The position numbers and the translations under genes are program-made. This document shows positions 12,243 to 14,122 of a DNA stretch of 14,122 nt, piece after piece. Origin of the DNA: an uncultured Planctomycetaceae bacterium (GTDB lineage: Bacteria > Planctomycetota > Planctomycetia > Pirellulales > Pirellulaceae); contig CALBTA010000598.1 in NCBI GenBank assembly GCA_937967755.1, forward strand, positions 1 through 14,122, in the 5' to 3' direction. The notes under the pieces are model-generated. The model did no database searches. It was not told the DNA's origin and saw only the letters and a list, made by a program, of their open reading frames with translations. Position 1 is the stretch's first letter. Each line of letters starts with the position of its first letter.

Positions 12243-14122
12243 ATGCCACAGGGCAGTTCAGCTCAAGGGGATGCCGCGCACCCAGGCGCACCTTGCGGTC
12301 GCAGGCTTCGTCTTCCCCGATTCGTTTTGCTAGCGGCACTGGCCTTCGGCTGTTTGAGCGCATCGATCGCCGCAGCCCAACAGCCGCAGGAAAGCCGCGT
12401 CGTCCCCCGCGATGAATACTTTCTCGTCCTGCGCGGGTATAACGCAGGTGAATACCGCAGCGCCGCGCGCGATATGCGCAGCGTCGCCAGCGGCGGCATC
12501 CGCAGCACCGAAGGCCGCTGGGTCGATTCGATTTGCTATCACACCATGGCGGGCGAATGCTTCTATCAAATGGGGCAACTGCCCTTGGCGTTGGAACAAT
12601 ACGAAGCCGCGCTGGCCTTGGCCGCCAGGCACAGCGACTGGATGCTCCGGGTGCAGTTCCCACAAACGCTCGGCCCATCGGGTCTGGCGGTGCGCAACCG
12701 CATTACGTGGGGGGCTTCCGCGCGGCGTAGCCGGCTGGGCAACTTCCCCGACACGATGATGAGTTTCCAAGGCCGGCTCAACAACGAAAACGCCTTTCGC
12801 CAAGGGGGCGTCGTCACGCCGCCGCAGTTTTACCCGCTGCGGGTCAGCGAAATCGTCCGTTGTACCGGGCTTTCGCTCTACCGGCGATGGGAATTGATGG
12901 GGCCGGTTGGAGAGCACTCGCCGCTATCGCAAACGCTGGTCGACGTCTTCGCCAAGCGCAGCGCTCCGGCCAACCATTGGTCGCAAGTTTGGATCGAAGC
13001 GCAGCTTGGCCTGGCCCACGCCGCCAACGGGCGCAGGGCCGAGGCAATCGCCCACTTGGGCAGAGCAGTCGTCGCAGGCGGAGAGTACGACCATCACCTG
13101 ACGCCCATCGTGCTGATGTCGCTGGGCAAGCTGCACATGGCCGATAACAACCTGGAAGCGGCCGGCAATTTCTTTCTGGAAGCATCGTTCGCCGGGGCCG
13201 CGTTCGGGCAGCCCGATGTGGTCAGTGAATCGCTCCGACACGGTTTGACCGTTCACATCGCCCGCGGCGGCAAGGGGGCTTACCCTCCGCTGGTTAACGC
13301 CGCGGCATGGGCGAAGCGCGAAGGCTACGACAGCACCGAATCGTGGCTGTACGTCCTGGCGGCCGAAAGTTTCGCGGCCGTCGGCGACACCACCCGGGCG
13401 GGCCGGATGTTGGACGAAGCCCGCCGGTCGCTCGCCCGCAGCGAAGCTCGCGGCGGGGAATTGGGCGGGCGATACAACTACCAACTGGCGCTGGCCGGTT
13501 ACCAGCAGGGAAAGGCGTCGGTCGGCGCGGGCAGCTTGGACGACGCGCTCCGTTATCAAAAGTCCGCTTCGCCCCGGTTGCTGCAAATTGCCCTGGCTGA
13601 TAAGGCGTTCACTTCAGGCACGATCAGTGCCCGAATTGCCAAAGACCTTTACGCGACTGTGCTGGCCGACCCGGGGCCGGCCGATTGGGCCATCGATCCG
13701 CTCGATAGCCTGGCCGTACTGCTCACGCCGCTGGACCGCCCGATGGAGAACTGGTTTCTAGTCGCCATCTCGCGGAAAGAAAACGAGTTGGCCTTGGAGA
13801 TCAGCGAACGCATCCGCCGCCGGCGGTTCTTCGCATCGTTGCCTTTGGGCGGGCGGATGCTGGCGCTGCGCTGGCTTATGGAAGCGCCGCAAGCCTCGCT
13901 GCCTGAGGATGCCCGGCTGCGGCGCGGCGATCTGTTGGTGAAGTACCCGAAGTACGCGCAGCTGCAACGGACCAGCGCCCAATACCGCACGGAGTTAAGC
14001 GCCGAAGACATCACACCCGCCGACGCGACGCAGCTTCAAAAGCAAAAGAAGCTGTACGCCCAATGGGAAAAAGTCGCCGCCGGACAGGAAGCGATCCTCA
14101 GCGAGATCGCCCTGCGGCGCGA
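12243..14122 (+). CDS. Exported TPR-like helical-repeat protein, C-terminus beyond the window (partial)
   Basis: The frame stays open from ATG 12243 to the last base: 626 codons and no stop. GGAG (12232-12235) lies seven bases before this ATG; an in-frame ATG at 12171 lacks a ribosome binding site. The N-terminus has CGRRLRLPR and a hydrophobic stretch (about 27-45, ending SIAAA), a signal peptide with an unusually long n-region. The mature protein is almost wholly helical and Ala/Leu-rich, with TPR-like pairs: YFLVLRGYNAGEYRSAARDM, ECFYQMGQLPLALEQYEAAL, MSLGKLHMADNNLEAAGNFF, and a later unit at about 355-400. KENELALEISERIRRRRFF (about 512-530) resembles the last helical unit preceding CHAT domains in TPR-CHAT proteins, so a protease-like CHAT domain may follow; that is inference. 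Several long frames on the opposite strand here are shadows. It diverges from the small lipoprotein pair. Confidence 0.85.
   Translation, partial: MPQGSSAQGDAAHPGAPCGRRLRLPRFVLLAALAFGCLSASIAAAQQPQESRVVPRDEYFLVLRGYNAGEYRSAARDMRSVASGGIRSTEGRWVDSICYHTMAGECFYQMGQLPLALEQYEAALALAARHSDWMLRVQFPQTLGPSGLAVRNRITWGASARRSRLGNFPDTMMSFQGRLNNENAFRQGGVVTPPQFYPLRVSEIVRCTGLSLYRRWELMGPVGEHSPLSQTLVDVFAKRSAPANHWSQVWIEAQLGLAHAANGRRAEAIAHLGRAVVAGGEYDHHLTPIVLMSLGKLHMADNNLEAAGNFFLEASFAGAAFGQPDVVSESLRHGLTVHIARGGKGAYPPLVNAAAWAKREGYDSTESWLYVLAAESFAAVGDTTRAGRMLDEARRSLARSEARGGELGGRYNYQLALAGYQQGKASVGAGSLDDALRYQKSASPRLLQIALADKAFTSGTISARIAKDLYATVLADPGPADWAIDPLDSLAVLLTPLDRPMENWFLVAISRKENELALEISERIRRRRFFASLPLGGRMLALRWLMEAPQASLPEDARLRRGDLLVKYPKYAQLQRTSAQYRTELSAEDITPADATQLQKQKKLYAQWEKVAAGQEAILSEIALRR

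Noticed and set aside
12330..13586. Two antisense frames (12330-12917 and 12924-13586) that look like the main genes at the right edge
   Set aside because: They are shadows of the + strand frame from 12243, which is open for 626 codons and has a ribosome binding site, a signal peptide and helical repeats.
1..14122. Mobile elements, CRISPR arrays, toxin-antitoxin pairs, phage genes or tRNAs
   Set aside because: Both strands were read for transposase, integrase, repeat-spacer and cloverleaf patterns and none was convincing. The only repeats are short palindromes and one gene duplication.

Overview
The window looks like chromosomal DNA from a planctomycete, most likely close to Pirellulales (Blastopirellula, Pirellula, Rhodopirellula). 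This placement rests on recognised protein architectures, not on a marker gene. The signs are two formylglycine-type sulfatases, a membrane protein with a J-like N-terminus lacking HPD, a secreted PQQ-type beta-propeller fused to a methyltransferase-like fold, loosely packed genes and GC-rich coding DNA. No rRNA, tRNA, CRISPR array, transposase, integrase or phage gene was seen. No stretch without a gene exceeds about 250 bases.

Left part (1-4601, all + strand): the tail of a sulfatase, a flavin-dependent protoporphyrinogen oxidase for haem synthesis (hemY type), and a 921-residue single-pass membrane protein. The last has a degenerate J domain on the presumed cytoplasmic side and two related lectin-like domains outside. 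A long GGCTAG-centred palindrome separates it from a convergent gene.

Middle part (4747-10482): a complete exported sulfatase on the - strand diverges from a 1320-residue exported protein on the + strand. The larger protein carries a SAM-methyltransferase-like domain, PQQ/quinoprotein-like propeller blades, and a LamG-like domain whose segments look permuted. The region between the two genes holds promoter-like boxes for both directions and a 24-bp tandem repeat that can form hairpins. The pair may act together on sulfated polysaccharide, but this is inferred from position and secretion only.

Right part (10669-14122): an outer-membrane beta-barrel with a structured leader and a textbook intrinsic terminator; two tandem, duplicated small envelope proteins on the - strand, one with a lipobox; and, diverging from them, a large exported helical-repeat (TPR-like) protein that runs off the window end and may lead into a CHAT-type domain.

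No clearly new multi-gene system is evident. The best leads are the methyltransferase/propeller/permuted-LamG fusion, the barrel with all its cysteines on one predicted face, the duplicated small protein pair with different membrane targeting, and the palindromic repeats sharing a GGCTAG core.
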